This document shows, piece by piece, positions 1 to 12,700 of a stretch of 64,000 bases of DNA; positions within the stretch are counted from its first letter, which is position 1, and the number at the start of each line of letters is the position of its first letter. A model generated the notes under the pieces. The model did no database searches and had not been told where the DNA came from. It saw nothing but the letters and a program-made list of their open reading frames with translations. Source of the stretch: Amblyornis subalaris (taxonomy: Eukaryota; Chordata; Aves; Passeriformes; Ptilonorhynchidae); assembly GCA_018881555.1 (NCBI GenBank), contig JACAXG010000112.1, positions 186,001 through 250,000 on the forward strand. The letters are read 5' to 3'. The position numbers were made by a program, and so were the translations under genes.

Positions 1-3000
1 CTTTTGCTCTTTGTTTTGTTTTCCTTCTTTTTTTTTTTTTCCAAGTATGTTGTTTCATTGTTTCTCCATGCTCATGTTGTTTTTGTGGGCAGATATCCTT
101 ATATTTTTTTTTCTGAAGGAAATACCTTCTTCTTTGTTGTCTCTGGCAGAATACAGTTTATTCTTTGGCTACAGATTGGGTTTTCTGTGATTTTTATTCT
201 ATCCTTTCCTCTGTTTTTTAAAATTAAAGATGATTTTTTACCTTACATAACCTTTAAACAATATTCAAATACTGCCTCTAGTAGGTTAAAACATCTCAGT
301 GTACCAGAAGTGTTGTATTGTTTTGTACAAAAAAAATCAAATAGACTCCGTCCATACCACCAACCTGCTAAGGATTTGCTAAGTGGACTCCTTAGCTTTC
401 TAAAAGAAAAATGGTACTTCCAAAATAAACCAGAACACTTCCTGGCTGAAATTGCAGAAAAACCCAATCCCATAGAGAATTATTGATCCTCAGACCTTGA
501 ATCAAGTATGCATTTACGACTGGGATACAAAATAACTTAATTTCTTAAAAAACTGAAAACTGATCATACAAGATCTATATATATATCACCAGTTAATTAA
601 AAAAATAAAATTAACATATCGCATCTTTTTCTTCACATATTGTTCTACTTTTCTCTTTGACTATTACCTGAAAGTAGGATTTGTATTTTAATTTCCCTTC
701 CAAGACAAGGAAAAATAACAAATTTTACTGGTAATTAGCATTGTGGAGTACAGACATGCCATGAAACTCTAATTTATCAAAGACAAATGCATATTCTTAA
801 TTTGCATGTGGCTGTTTATTGATTTCCCATAAAGAAGAATGATATTCTGATTTTCAAGTATGTATTTTAATGCTTATAGAATTTTGAGGGCGGGAAATTG
901 CATTTGCAGCAAGTCTAAATACCATGTCTAATGTTACTTTAGTCTAAAATACACTGAAATACTGGTGATGCTAAATATGTGAAGATAAATGCAAAAGAAG
1001 ATGGTTCTTTCTCTCCTTTCTCCCATACTTAGTAGACACAAACTAAAGGAACTAATCTCCAGTGAGGCTAAATTCTTTTGCTTTCAATGACTTGCAATAT
1101 GCAGGTTTTTTCACCAACCCCATTTCCTACTTGCATGGTAAAAATAGATAGCCCTACTTTGAAGACTACCACCATCGGTTCCCATGCAGCTTTTCCGTGA
1201 GGAGAAAAACTAAATTTATTAAGCCCTGAGGTATCCACGTTAGCATTGGGATACACCCACATCAGGAGTTAACCAGCACCCTTTTAAACAAGTCAGATGT
1301 TGCGCTAGAATATCTCCAAGAAAAAAAGAAAAGGGTATTCCTATAAAGCATCCTCAGTATCGACAAATAATATGCCCATGGGGAGGAAGTCAGCGCTTGT
1401 CTCATGAGCATTCCCATAGCCAAAGACATTCAGGTAGGGTCGGTACATTTACAGCACTATCACCTGCTTAACTTTTGCCTGGTAGCACCGGGCATTTTCT
1501 GACTGTCTCTGCTTGTGCTCTAACAGCAGGTTGCTCTGCATCTAAAATCTCATTTCGTATTTATCCAGTCACAATACATGTCTCTACCCAATAAGGACCA
1601 CCTGCATCTGTTAGCACTTGTCTATAGCTGAGTTTTCTTGACCTCATCACCCTTCTTTCTACAAACATGGAACAAATGCTGTCAGATGGGTTTTAAAGGA
1701 GTGCCAACCCTGTCTCAGCCAGCTTGTTAGAACAGGTCAGAGAGAAAACTTTCTATGAAAGCAGTAAAATCATCTTCTAGATACAAAAACAATCAAAAGA
1801 GGCTAGGTACCTGATAAAAAGTTTGCTTGTAATAAGGACTGTGGGGTGTGTGTGCTTTTCCTAAGCTACTCCATGCAGAAAAGTTTACTAAATACCAATA
1901 TATGTAGGACTTGAGGATGGAATTGGAAGGGTTAAAAATAAGTTGCACCTTTCTTTCTGGGAAAGATAGAATGTGTTTTGTCGACAGGAAAAAAACTGCA
2001 AGAAACTTTGTGGATGCTCCCTTTAAAAGCTGCAGTGGGAAGCATTTCTTGCTGTTGTTTGTCCCTCCCATGTCTGTAAACTCATCTTCATAAATAATAT
2101 TCAAAGGTGAGAAAAAAGTCCTGAATTTTCTGTGCAAAGGCCTATAAATAGGCTTGACAGCACAAGGGAGCAGCAGAGTCTTTTGTGGACTTGCCATGAA
2201 GCTCACTTCTTACTCAAGATCTCCATAACTCTTTCTATTCTGCTTAATAAAAGAAGACCAGAGATTGAGTCCTTGCCCTAAGGCCATTTGGCAGCAGTTG
2301 ACTCACAGTGACACTGTCTAAGGCTGGTTCCCTACACAGCAGAGCTGTCTCTGTGGGCCTACTTGTATTCATCAAAACTAGAAGTAGGACATAAATTAGT
2401 AGCTAAAGTTTGTGAACAATCAGAAGTCCTGTGTTTGAGATCATTCCCCTCGGCAATGTAAATGTACTCCATGTCACAGGAGATCGGAAATGTTTTGAGT
2501 GCATTANGGACTTATGCTCTGCCAAGGAGTGCTTATGTCTTACAATTCATTTACATAAGCACATGGTGCACAGCAAAAGGGATGATTCTGTGGGCTGAAA
2601 AGTTGCTTTTTTGCATCCATTTTATTTGCAATATGTACACTATAAGCTTCATGCCAACTTCTCATCTGCTTCTGTAGACTGAATGTCCACTGCAGTGTGG
2701 AACATGTTTGGTGTGCTTCTAGAGCATTACACACAAAGGGCATCCTGTTCATGATGTCAAAGACTGTGCCATGATGAGAACCAAACCCAGACCAACAGAC
2801 AAACAGGTGATTCACTCCAAATATGCTTTCTTGTTCTAAAGTGATTCTTTAGTGAAAAGAAAAAGAAAAANAAATACCCCAAAACCCTAAACCTAAACAA
2901 GAAATCACCCCCAAACCCACAAGAAAACCCCACTACTCCCACCATCTGCTCCACATGTTCCAATCACATTCCAATCTACTGTTTAAACACTGAAATAATG

Positions 3001-3101
3001 GAAAAGCGCACTGAAACTTGTACTGTGCTTGGCAGCAGTTGCGCTGTTTCTAACCGCAATAATTTCTCTTAAGATCCCTGATGTGAAAAGGCATCTATGT
3101 T
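1..3101. other. AT-rich gene-free stretch
   Basis: No gene is recognisable. The first 240 bases are T-rich and create a 160-codon open frame on the plus strand (4-486) rich in Phe; this is low-complexity and has no domain. Ordinary unique sequence follows. The only local signal I noted is the TATA/Kozak-like cluster listed separately near 2143-2198. A C/A-rich low-complexity patch lies at about 2860-2940. Confidence 0.6.
2143..2198 (+). promoter_or_regulatory. TATA box plus Kozak-like ATG cluster, uncertain
   Basis: TATAAATA at 2143-2150 is a canonical core-promoter motif. About 45 bases downstream lies GCCATGA (ATG at 2196-2198), a good vertebrate start context. The frame from this ATG has only 10 codons before a stop, and I see no obvious splice donor to extend it. 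It could be a decayed promoter or first exon, or chance in AT-rich DNA. I recognise no gene. Confidence 0.15.
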
Positions 3102-3131
3102 GAATCAGAATCAGAATCAGAATCAGAATCA
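3102..3131. repeat. (GAATCA)5 tandem repeat
   Basis: Five perfect copies of the hexamer GAATCA run head to tail over 30 bases, followed by AGCTGAGG. It is a short minisatellite-like array and probably variable in copy number. No coding frame uses it. Confidence 0.9.
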
Positions 3132-6100
3132 AGCTGAGGAAATGAGAGAGTTGAAGTAAGTGACATCCATGGAGGTGCCAAAACTACTACAGACTATGTA
3201 GAAATGGTACAATCTGGCTTCAGCACAAGGTTGGAAAGGTTGCATAGATGAAGGTCGCTGTTTTTATGGGACAGGACTCTTTCAATCTTCTTACACTTAG
3301 ATTAGCACTTGCCCAGCAAGTTTTGTATTTTTCTTTAGTCACATTCAGGATGGATTTAGTCATATATCTAAGCAGGGTAGTGTAGGTTTCACTAATCTTC
3401 TTAAATCTTACTACAGGAGTGCTTCTTCGACACTCCTGGCCCCACGTCAGACTTCTTATCAATTAGAGAGGTCAGACAAAAACAACTTTAACAATTTATT
3501 GTTAAAACAACAAACCAGGCATCAGTTCTATCTGGTGTGAGATTTTAACAACACATTGCAAAATGGCGAATGTCACAGGATTCAGTGTTGAACAAGAATT
3601 TATAATGTTTTAGACCAACAGGTTACTGAAATTACTATTGTTTTGACTTTTTGACCTATCTTAGCTGGACTTGCTACTTACAATGCGGTAGTATTTTCAC
3701 GAATCACTCATCATGTCACGTACTCATAGATACTTCTATTGTAACATCTAAATTCTTAACTTAAACTCTAACTTAACTTAACTTTAAAGTATAAAGTTAA
3801 AACCCTTCACCAAAAACACTCAAAAATGTTCTTTTTGCTTATTACTATGAAAACACAAATCTGTAACTCTCTTGCTTAGAGTCATAAATTACTGCTAATT
3901 AAGCTAACTCTAACTGCTTCCAAGGTTGTAAATCAAAGGCACTGTCAACTTTGACTTCTCTGTTTCATTCAGGGTAGTTTTCAGTTTTCTAGACACCCCA
4001 TATCTTACCTTTGTAAGCTACCAGTTTGCTCTTCTCTTGGTGCCATTTTCAGGCCTTTTAAGATTCTTCTGAGAATTTAGCTTCACTCAGATTTATGGGG
4101 AAAGGTCTACTGGTCCAGCCACTAATATCATACAGAATGCTATTCAGAATAAAAATGTTGGTTTACAACTCGGGAGTCACTGAAGTGGCCATTGACAGGA
4201 GATGGGAGGCAAAGCCCTCTTCCACTGCCCCAAAAAATCTACTCAGTGTTGGAGTCATTAAACACAATATATGATACTTTTTCAATTTTCCTATTATATT
4301 TGAATGTCACACTTTTCTCATATGGCTAATGGACAATTAATGAATACATTTACCTAGAGTCACTATGTCAACAGTGGGTTTTTTGTCAAAATTGAAGGGG
4401 TTTTGTTTTCATTTTCATTCATCTAGCTGCAAGCTAGGACTTGATCTATTTCTCTTATTCCACTCTTCTGAAGAGAAATAGACATGTCTATAGTATTGTT
4501 TCCCCATGCTCCATGAGCGATGCAGAAGCAAGCATAAATTTTGTAGAAATGTGCAATGTTATTTAATAAGATAAGGAGAAAAAAGAAAATCTATTTTCTG
4601 ATTTAAAGATAGATTATCTCTTTTGGAAGCATTTTTTGTGCTCTTAAAAGTTAGCACTGTTTGGCTTCTCAAATGGAATGCACAGGTAAACTGTGGTTAT
4701 TACTAACCTCTAGAAAATCACTCTTTTTCAATATTCAATTTAAAATACGCAGTACTTTTCAACTATACAACATTGAAGTATTAAAAAATTATCATATTAT
4801 ATAATCAAGGTCCTAAATAGGATCTTCTGTTTCACAGTTTGAGACAGCCATGTTCCTAATGGAATAATATCTTCTCATAGTTTAATTATGATTAATTTTT
4901 TTGGATTTGTTAATTATGTTGGGATAATTTCTCAGATATATCAATTTTCCTTAACAGCGACCATGAGGAAATTTGGAAAAGATCACATTTGAGTGTCTCC
5001 AACCTATAATCTGCAGGTCAAATAATGTGAATGAAAATGCTGTGGCTGAAGGGTGCTGTGGAATAAAGTATAAACTGAAACAGCCTTGTCTGATACAAGA
5101 GAATATGTGTCTTATCATTATTTTATTGCTAGAACAAGCGTGTTTAGATTGTTTTAAAATATATAATTCTAAATAAGTCCTAAGACTGATATTTAAGGCC
5201 TCTTCCAAAAATTTCAGGCCCTCACAGGAAAAGGGAAAGTTGAAATGGTAACAAGCAGTATACAATAAGGAAAGCTAAGTCATGACCTAGTTAGGACATG
5301 AACCACTGGCAATGTAAGTAGTCCACATAACTAGTCTCGTAGTGGTGAGTAATTTGTAGTCCACTGTTTGTGGCTCTTTGCAGTTCTTTGCTTTAATTTG
5401 AAAATACATAGGGTTCTGAAGCTATTTGCATAGCCATAGCCAAGTTCTCCTGAAATACTTCCTTTTAGATTAGCTGCATAATTTTTTTATATTTTCTTAC
5501 ATGTCAGAATGTTTCACATCATTCAGAGTCCTTGTTTAACTCTTCAGTCTATCCATCTGCTTTTACCCTAATTCACCTTACAATATATTTTTTTTGTCCT
5601 CCAAAAGAACTTAGCAATACAATTTTGTATTGTCTTCTGTTGACTGAACACTGGAAATTCCATAAAGGCCTCTTTTGGAAAACTCAGCTTTTACAACAGC
5701 TCAAGTTACATGGAATTAATTTAATCCTCTGTGAAAAAAAATTTCCTTTTTTATCACTGTTATTTCCTATATTTCAGTTGGTTGTATGGCTTCCTTTTCA
5801 TTATGTGAGAAAAGGAACAGACCTGTTAAAGAAGGATGTTAAAAGTCATACTGTAAAAATTCAGTCTTAATTAATTCAGTGTTTATATCTATTTTATCTT
5901 ATTCCTTCTCATTTCTCAAATACATTAGATAAATAAACTCTAGAGAAAGTCATTTCAGGCATGCTTAGAAAAAACAGAATGAGGTATTTTGGGGTTTGGG
6001 TTAGTGTCCTTTCCTGTTGTTTTTCTTGCTTGTTTTGGTGTGGTTTTTTGTTTGGGTTGGTTTGGTTTTTTTGTCAACAGTGAGATGCCTCTGTGGCATC

Positions 6101-7333
6101 TTTCAATTTTCATGTACACCTGAAAATGTTTTAAACTTTCAATCCTAAGTGATTACCAGGTGGGTTTCTTTCAGATAAATGCAAGTCCAGTTTACTTCAG
6201 TGCTTGAAGTTAGGAATGAAGCATTTTCTGAGCTTTTGAATCATCATATGAATGGATTTCCTTCTCCCAGACTATTTGGGTTTTTTTAAGTTTGGGGTTA
6301 AAGTTTCTTTATTACTATTTATTCTGATGAAAATGAAATTGCAATCCCCCTCTTAGAGATTCAGCTGTTTGTGAATCATGACCTAGTTTTGATATAGCAC
6401 AGCAGTATAACCTTGGCTCAGACATCTGGGAAAACTGCTAAGCTATGAGAAAGTAGCTAGACTAGAGCCATGCAAGATAAGAAAATGTAAAATTGCAAGC
6501 TGTGGTGACACTGTTGAAGTGTGGATACTTAAGGAGCTGAAGAGGATAAAGACTAACATGAAAAAAATCAAAAATTTTAAGGGAAAAACAGAAAATCAGA
6601 AGATGGAAACTCAGCAACACTGAGGATTATCCTCTTCCAGGGAGTAATAGGGCCTGACCCTTCCCAACCTGACTGACAACTGCCTAGCCAGCAAAAACTC
6701 ATTGGATGTGTCACAGAGATGGTGAACACATTAACGCTCAGCCCAACAAGCTTGCTCCTCTTAGCTATTTGCTGTGTGTATTAGTCAATAATTACCTTCT
6801 TCTGCTTTCAAGCATGTATATCTTTCTTGCTGAATCTCTGCGCAAGGTAGAAGGTTCATGAATGAAAATGTCCAGAGACAGAGATTCAAAAGCTTGCTTT
6901 GAAATATAAAAGCTGGAAACAAAATATGNTTTTTTTTCTCGGCAAATTTTAACAATGTCATTTATCTACACAGCAGCAGTGTAATGTTTTCTACATTATT
7001 CTCCCTTGAAATATGTTGATTTGTTTGAATAGAGATGTCTAATGTCATAGTTACATGACAAGCTCTTCTTTTGTTTCATCAGAATGAGCTTTAAACCCAT
7101 AATAAAAAAAATTGCAAGATACCCCAGAATTCTGGTTTTAGAGATTTTTGAGGTGCATGAGGGCAGAAGTAAGCATTNAATGGAATTTACAGACTTGAAA
7201 ATCAAAATGAGTGTTTGAGAAAATGTCATATTCATTATCCTTATAATTACAAAATTGAAAATCCATTTAAAACCACCTTTATATCAATATTTCCCCATTC
7301 TCTGCTATTTTTGTTACTTTAAAAATAGTTTAC
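3132..7333. other. Gene-free stretch, no recognised repeat
   Basis: AT-rich unique sequence. A perfect 8-bp hairpin (CAGGAGTG/CACTCCTG, 9-base loop) sits at 3414-3438. The region 3437-4130 looked vaguely LTR-like (AATAAA on the minus strand near 3500) but lacks a matching primer-binding site or clear termini. The minus-strand frame 4951-5265 and plus-strand frame 5532-5870 show no recognisable domain. A strongly strand-asymmetric G/T-rich patch lies at about 5990-6075. Confidence 0.5.
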
Positions 7334-7949
7334 TATCTTGGTTTAACCCCAGCCAGCAACTAAGCACCACACAGTGACTCGCTTACTCCATACTCCAGCA
7401 GGGTGAGGGAAGGGAACTGGAAGGGTAAAGGTAAAAATGAGAAAAATTATTGGTTGAGTGAACTACAGTTTAATAATTCAAATAAAATTAATAATAATAA
7501 AATTAATAATAATAACAACAATAATTACGGTAAATTGTAATGAAAAGGAAAATAACCAAGAGAAAGAAATAAAACCCAAGAAAGACAAGTAATGTAAATG
7601 AAAACAACTGCACACCACCAACCAACCAAATGATGCCCATTCAGTGCTTGAGCAATTGCCTCCAGGCACACCTCACCCTTACCTATTGCTGAGTATGATA
7701 TCATAGGGTTTATATTATCCCTTTGTTCAGCTGGGGTCACCTATCCCATCTGTACTCCCTCCCAACTTCTTGTGTACCCTGCTGGTCCTGTGGGATGAAG
7801 AGATCAGACCTTGGCTCTGTGTAAGCACTGCTCAGCAATAATGAAAACATCCGTGTGTTATCAATACCGTTTCCAGCACAAATCCAAAACACAGACCCAT
7901 ACCAGGTACCATGATGAAAATGAACTCTACCTTAGCCAAAACCAGCGTA
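7334..7949 (-). mobile_element. Avian endogenous retrovirus LTR, antisense
   Basis: The plus-strand text starts with a degenerate form of the TGTCATGGTTTAACCCCAGC terminus that marks a very common avian LTR family. It then follows that family's order: a purine-rich tract, an AT-rich segment, a minus-strand core-promoter region near the TATGATATCATA sequence (about 7687-7705), and an end close to CCAAAACCAGC at 7935-7945. The element therefore reads on the minus strand and is about 616 bases, matching the related plus-strand copy at 26648-27247. The middle contains an expanded AAT-rich tract (about 7480-7525). No open viral frame is present inside. The assignment is from memory of the family consensus; termini are good to a few bases. 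Confidence 0.8.
7480..7525. repeat. (AAT)n-rich low-complexity tract
   Basis: Repeated AATAAT/AATTAAT units lie within the antisense LTR, in the segment corresponding to the T-rich stretch before the poly(A) signal of this LTR family. It probably expanded after insertion. Confidence 0.7.
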
Positions 7950-8090
7950 TTCTTCACCGCTGATTCTACGCCGTTTACATCATGCTCAGGTCCCACACTA
8001 TCCAATACGTCCTCAATGACCACCACACCGCTTCTCAGCCCTTGATAAACACAAAGATATCATTTCCTTAGCCTATGGGCAACCCCTGTG
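7950..8090 (-). mobile_element. Probable provirus internal remnant next to the LTR
   Basis: Read on the minus strand, this segment lies directly upstream of the LTR start at 7949. It resembles sequence I associate with the 3' end of the internal region of the same avian retrovirus-like family. If correct, the insertion at 7334-7949 is the 3' LTR of a truncated provirus and not a solo LTR. It has multiple stops and no intact protein. I found no target-site duplication at 7949/7950, which fits this reading. The recognition is from memory. Confidence 0.35.
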
Positions 8091-8109
8091 AAATGTCTAT
8101 AAAATGCCC

Positions 8110-8190
8110 ATAAATCACAAAATCATAAAATCGTAGAATCATAGAGAAGACAGAGCTATAAACTCCATCCCCTTTTCTGCAACCAGGACA
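8110..8190 (-). mobile_element. Decayed CR1 3' tail
   Basis: The plus strand carries repeated ATCATAAAATCGTAGAATCATAG-like units (8122-8152). On the minus strand these are the ATTCTATG-type octamer repeats that end CR1 LINE copies. Only a short, poorly matching body follows (8153-8190), so this is an old 5'-truncated copy or a chance A/T-rich run. Confidence 0.4.
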
Positions 8191-9121
8191 GAGAGATAAG
8201 GTAAAGTTTGAACTATCTCCTTCATTGTGGTAATCTTCCAAAGACTGGGACAATTTATAAGAATTCTGTATTTCCTGCTTCGATTCTTTCTCCATGTATA
8301 CATTATACAACTCAGGGCTCATAATGGAATAGCACTGTCTTACAAAAGAGCTCATATTTTGTTGTCCTGGCTTAAGTTACTCTACACTATTTCTCCAGTT
8401 CATAAACATGTCAATTATTTTCTAGGTATTGCATTTTTCAATAGATGAGACAAAAACTATTCAGGGGAAATCTGTGCAATGTTAATGAAATTCTTCACTT
8501 TCACTGAAAAAATAACTGACTGAGTAGAGAGTCTTTTGGTTTTTTTCCTTCATAAATGAGTGCCCAGAATTATATCTTTTGAAAGGAAACATCTATCCTG
8601 AGACATACCTCTGGGGAAAAAAAAAAAGCAAAAGCAAAATAACAACAAAATACCAAAACACACAAACAAAAAATACCGCCTCAAACATTTCCAGACATTA
8701 AATGATTATGACTTGATAATATGAACATTAAACCCCATAAATTTATATAGGCAAGAAACAATTCTTACCTGTCATAGAAACCTGTCTTAGAATTTGTTTA
8801 TGAATGTTGCATGGCATCACAAATATGACAGCTCAATGCAGACGTCATATATTTCGGTTCAGTAAAAATATAAAAAATAGGTAGATTGGGCACTGAGGAT
8901 GTTGACATAATTGCTTTTTTTTTGTAAACTAGAAAGCTAAATGGAAACAAGTAAAGGATAAGATGATAAAAATCTTGCAACTATAGAAGGCATTCAGTGG
9001 CAGGACAGCCTTGGGGTTTTTTAAAGTTTTAGTATTTTGTAATGTAGAGGCAACATTAATTTTAATTTCTACTCCATAGTAAGGGAATGCTATTATTTAA
9101 CATGGAGCTATTTTTAAAAGT
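8191..9121. other. Gene-free stretch
   Basis: Nothing recognisable apart from an A/C-rich low-complexity tract at about 8616-8680. The open frames here are short and have no known domain. Confidence 0.5.
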
Positions 9122-9746
9122 TATAGACTCAATTAGGTTGGAAAAGACCTCTGAGATCATCAAATTCAACCTATAACCTAACACCACCTTTTTAAACAGA
9201 CCATGGCACTGAGTGCCCCATCCAGTCTTTCCATAAACACCTCCAGGGACAATGACTCCACCACCTCCCTGGGCAGCCCATTCCAATATCTAATCACCTT
9301 CTCTGTGAAGAAATTACTCCTAATGTCCAACCTAAACTTTCCCTGGTGCACCTTTGGACTATGTCCTCTTGTTCTGTTGCTGGTGGCTTGGGAGAAGAGG
9401 CCGAACCCCACCTGGCTACAACCTCCTTTCAGGTAGTTGTGGAGAGGAATAATGAGGGAGATGTCTCCCCTGAGCCTCCTTTTCTCCAAGCTAAACAACC
9501 CCAGCTCCCTCAGCCACTCCTCATAGCCCATGCGCTCCAGACCCTTCACCAGCTTCTTTGCCCTTCTCTGGACATGGTCCAGCACCTCAATGCTGAGGGG
9601 TCCAGAACTGAACACAGGTTCAAGGTGTGGCCTCAGCATCACCCAGCAGAGATGAAGTATCACCTCCCTCGTCCTGCTGGCCGCACTATTTCTGATACAA
9701 GCCAGGATGTCATTGGCCTTGTTGGCCACCTGGGCACANTGCTGGC
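9122..9746 (-). mobile_element. CR1 LINE fragment, antisense, with RT C-terminal coding trace
   Basis: The plus-strand text from AGGTTGGAAAAGACCTCTGAG is the reverse complement of a CR1 3' end. The minus-strand frame 9178-9729 (183 codons) encodes the C-terminal part of the CR1 reverse-transcriptase ORF2. It carries the family motifs [14 protein letters not shown] near its start, [15 protein letters not shown] mid-way and [12 protein letters not shown] near the end. The upstream catalytic RT core and endonuclease are missing, which is the usual 5' truncation of CR1. The terminal octamer repeats have largely decayed (9108-9122). The frame ends in a stop after the normal coding end, so this copy is relatively well preserved but cannot transpose. 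Confidence 0.9.
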
Positions 9747-12700
9747 TAAATCAAACTTTTTTATTATCAAATTGTAGAAAAATAATTAAATTATTTACAA
9801 GAGATTACTAATTGTGAAAATGAGTTCAATAATCAGTTCTCCAACATTAGGCAGAGGCAAAGGTAGCCTTCTAAAAATACTATTTAAAAAAAAATCTATT
9901 TAAGATATTCAGTTCTCCTGATTTTTTTTTTTTATTTGTGCAAACTTTTGTGACAAGCTATTTTTTGGTCAAGAAAGGTCATGACAACTTCAATTGTCAC
10001 TACTTNAATTAAAAAAAGCCCACTGAAAATCATTAAACAGGATGAAATGGTGAGAAAAACTTTACATGGAGTATACTTTATGCTGACTGTGATATTCTGA
10101 GCTCAATTAATCATAAAATAATCGCTTCTTACTATCCTAGTTGTGGATTGGTTCCATCAGAATACATTAATGGAAGATGGGCTGTAAAGAAGCTACATTA
10201 GTTAAAACATATATGCAGGCATAGCCAGGGGCAGTGTGAAATGAAGAATATTTAATATCTTTTGAAAGTCTTTGTGCTCCTCTGGTATACAAATGTCTTG
10301 TGATTTCTCTCGGATCTAGATTTCATTGGCACAAAGCCAGGTATATCAGTGCAGGTCAGTGGTCCCTAGATCACCATGTTTTTGGCTATTTCCTTGTTGT
10401 TAAATTAGTCTTTAGGAGCTTAAGGGATTAATGATTTATTCTGAATTGATTAACACAAGAGTGTTTAGTAGTCATTTCACACATTAATGTCATGCAGTTT
10501 AATTCTCCTGATAATTAACACTGTGTTCTGTAGGGGAGGGATGTGTGGAAAAAATCAAATTGATTTTGGTGTCTGGTGCAAAAGAAATTTCATTTTTTTG
10601 ATAAACCATTAGAGAAATTAAATCAAAGCATTATTGGAACACTGAAAAACATTATTAAATTATTTTCCTTCTGCAATAGCTAAAGGGAAGAAAAGAATAC
10701 AGTTAATAGTTTGGGGGAGTGTAGCTGACAGAATTTAGCCATTAGGATCCTGAAAGAACAGTGCTTAGGAATTCAGTGTTTCTTGAATGAACAAGGCCTA
10801 TGAAACTGTGGATATCTAAAATACATTTTGATCTGGAAGTGGATTATTAAGTGCAAAATTTCGAAATATTTTATGTATGCAATGGGGCACACAACCTCTC
10901 CAATGGAAAATTTGAAGAAAGAAGTAGGAAGTGTCAGTTCTGTCTTTGTCAAGGAGGGCTACAAACAAAACTCAGAGCTATAGATGTTTCTACCGAGACT
11001 GAGGCATTTGGATCACCCACTCCTCAGACGTAAGCTAGAAAAAGATTATATCCGTATTCAAAGGGTCAGAGAACTCAGCTGTGGTTGTGGCGGAGTGAAC
11101 GTAAGGTTCTGCTTCTCCTGTAGTTGATTGGGAGTTGCATATTCAGCATCTCAAAGGAATGCTTTGATTGACCTGCATCCAAACGCTCCTATCAAGCCTT
11201 TGTTAAGAATAATTACATTTGCCAGAGAGAGAATATATACATAGAGCTTAGGAGATGGAATATCCAGCTTTATGGAAAATACTTACTTTACTGAATATTT
11301 AATGAAGACCTGTTTAAAATGATTTTGAGCCTTATACAGACCCTGAGGGTATATTTATGCTATTTAGTAAGACAGAGATAGGGGGTGAGCTTGAGTGCTG
11401 TGCTTGCTGACACTGTACATTTGTTAGCTTGCTTTTGGACCCTCTTTGGGCCACTGAGACACTCCTGTTAGAAAAGGGACTATCCAAAAAGAAATGTAAA
11501 CACAAGACTATCTGTGCTACTTATCCTTGAAGCCAGGGATATGTCCTTATCTCTCTCTTATTTAGCCACATAAAGATGTATTGCTCAGGGTCCTTTTTCT
11601 AGGTAAGATGGAACATGTTTTAGCTCCTGGAATATACAAGCATAGTCTTCTTCTCTGGCCCATGAAAAGTGAAGGTGTTTCAACAGGCAGCATAAGAGAG
11701 AACAATCTTCTGGCTCTCTGGCTATAATCAATTTTATAAGCCTCTGGCTAAAGCATCCACCTAAAAGATGTTGGGTCAGACTGTCATTTTCANATTGCGT
11801 GGCTGAACTGTGTATCCTGCAACCTGAGCGAGTGGAGTACTTGCTGAGTTACCGAACAAAAGGGATACACAATGCGCCAGGTCACTGTGTCTTCTACAGA
11901 ATTGAACACTGCAGTGATTTCAGTCAAATAATTATCAGACTGGGTTTCATGATGAACATAACCAGAAGGTGACCTAGGTTTTATAACTGTGAATGGTTTA
12001 AGAAGAAACAAAATGTCTTTCTGACAAGATGTGATAATGTATAGGGAGCTTGNTATGTCCTGCAGAAAATGTACAGCATTTTGATGGTGGTACTTCCTTT
12101 CACGGACTTTGATACCTCAGCAGGTAGGCAGCAACTGGTACACGTTCTGAGAAACTGTGGGGGATTTTTATAAAATAATTTCAATAATTTGCAGATTTTA
12201 TCCTAGAAAATTCATTATTTTAGTATGCAGTACAGAGCAGGAAGAAAGAAAGCCTTAAAACAATATCTCTGTCACAGCAAGGCTCTTTTATACCTGGAAT
12301 GTGTGAACTCACATTTACCTGTTTGGCATTTGGATTTGCATAAATGAATGTTCCTATTAAATAGCAAAGTTTCTGAACTCATTATGAGAACACTTTGTAT
12401 TAAAAAATAACATGTCATGTATAAATACAGTAATTATAAATCTACTTCCATATGTGAGACTGAAGTTAAAATCGTTTTCATAACATTTATTTCTCNATTT
12501 CTGCTAGTATCCAATCACAAGATCACTCAAGGATGACATCTTTTTTTATTATTTCAGGTTTCTTAATGTTATGCTTATAGTAGCACCATTCTTATTTGAT
12601 GTCCTAAATATTGTTGTAAAAGCAAAAATTAATTGAATTTCAGTGAGTTTTAATCCAATATTTTGACCAACCCACTACTCCAAAGTTTGCCAACAGGTTC

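Noticed and set aside
4..486. 160-codon plus-strand frame at the window start
   Set aside because: Phe/Leu-rich because the DNA is T-rich; no domain, and an equally open antisense frame overlaps part of it.
2883..2900. CCCTAAACCTAAAC resembling vertebrate telomere repeat
   Set aside because: Only about two degenerate units inside a C/A-rich low-complexity tract; not an interstitial telomere array.
3437..4130. Possible antisense LTR starting TGGCCCCACGTCAGAC
   Set aside because: I tried the adjacent minus-strand sequence as a primer-binding site, but the tRNA T-loop position does not fit, and neither a TATA box nor a second terminus was found.
5990..6075. G/T-rich run with GGGTTTGGGTTAGTG, possible G-quadruplex or telomere-like
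   Set aside because: Irregular spacing of short G runs; ordinary strand-asymmetric low complexity.
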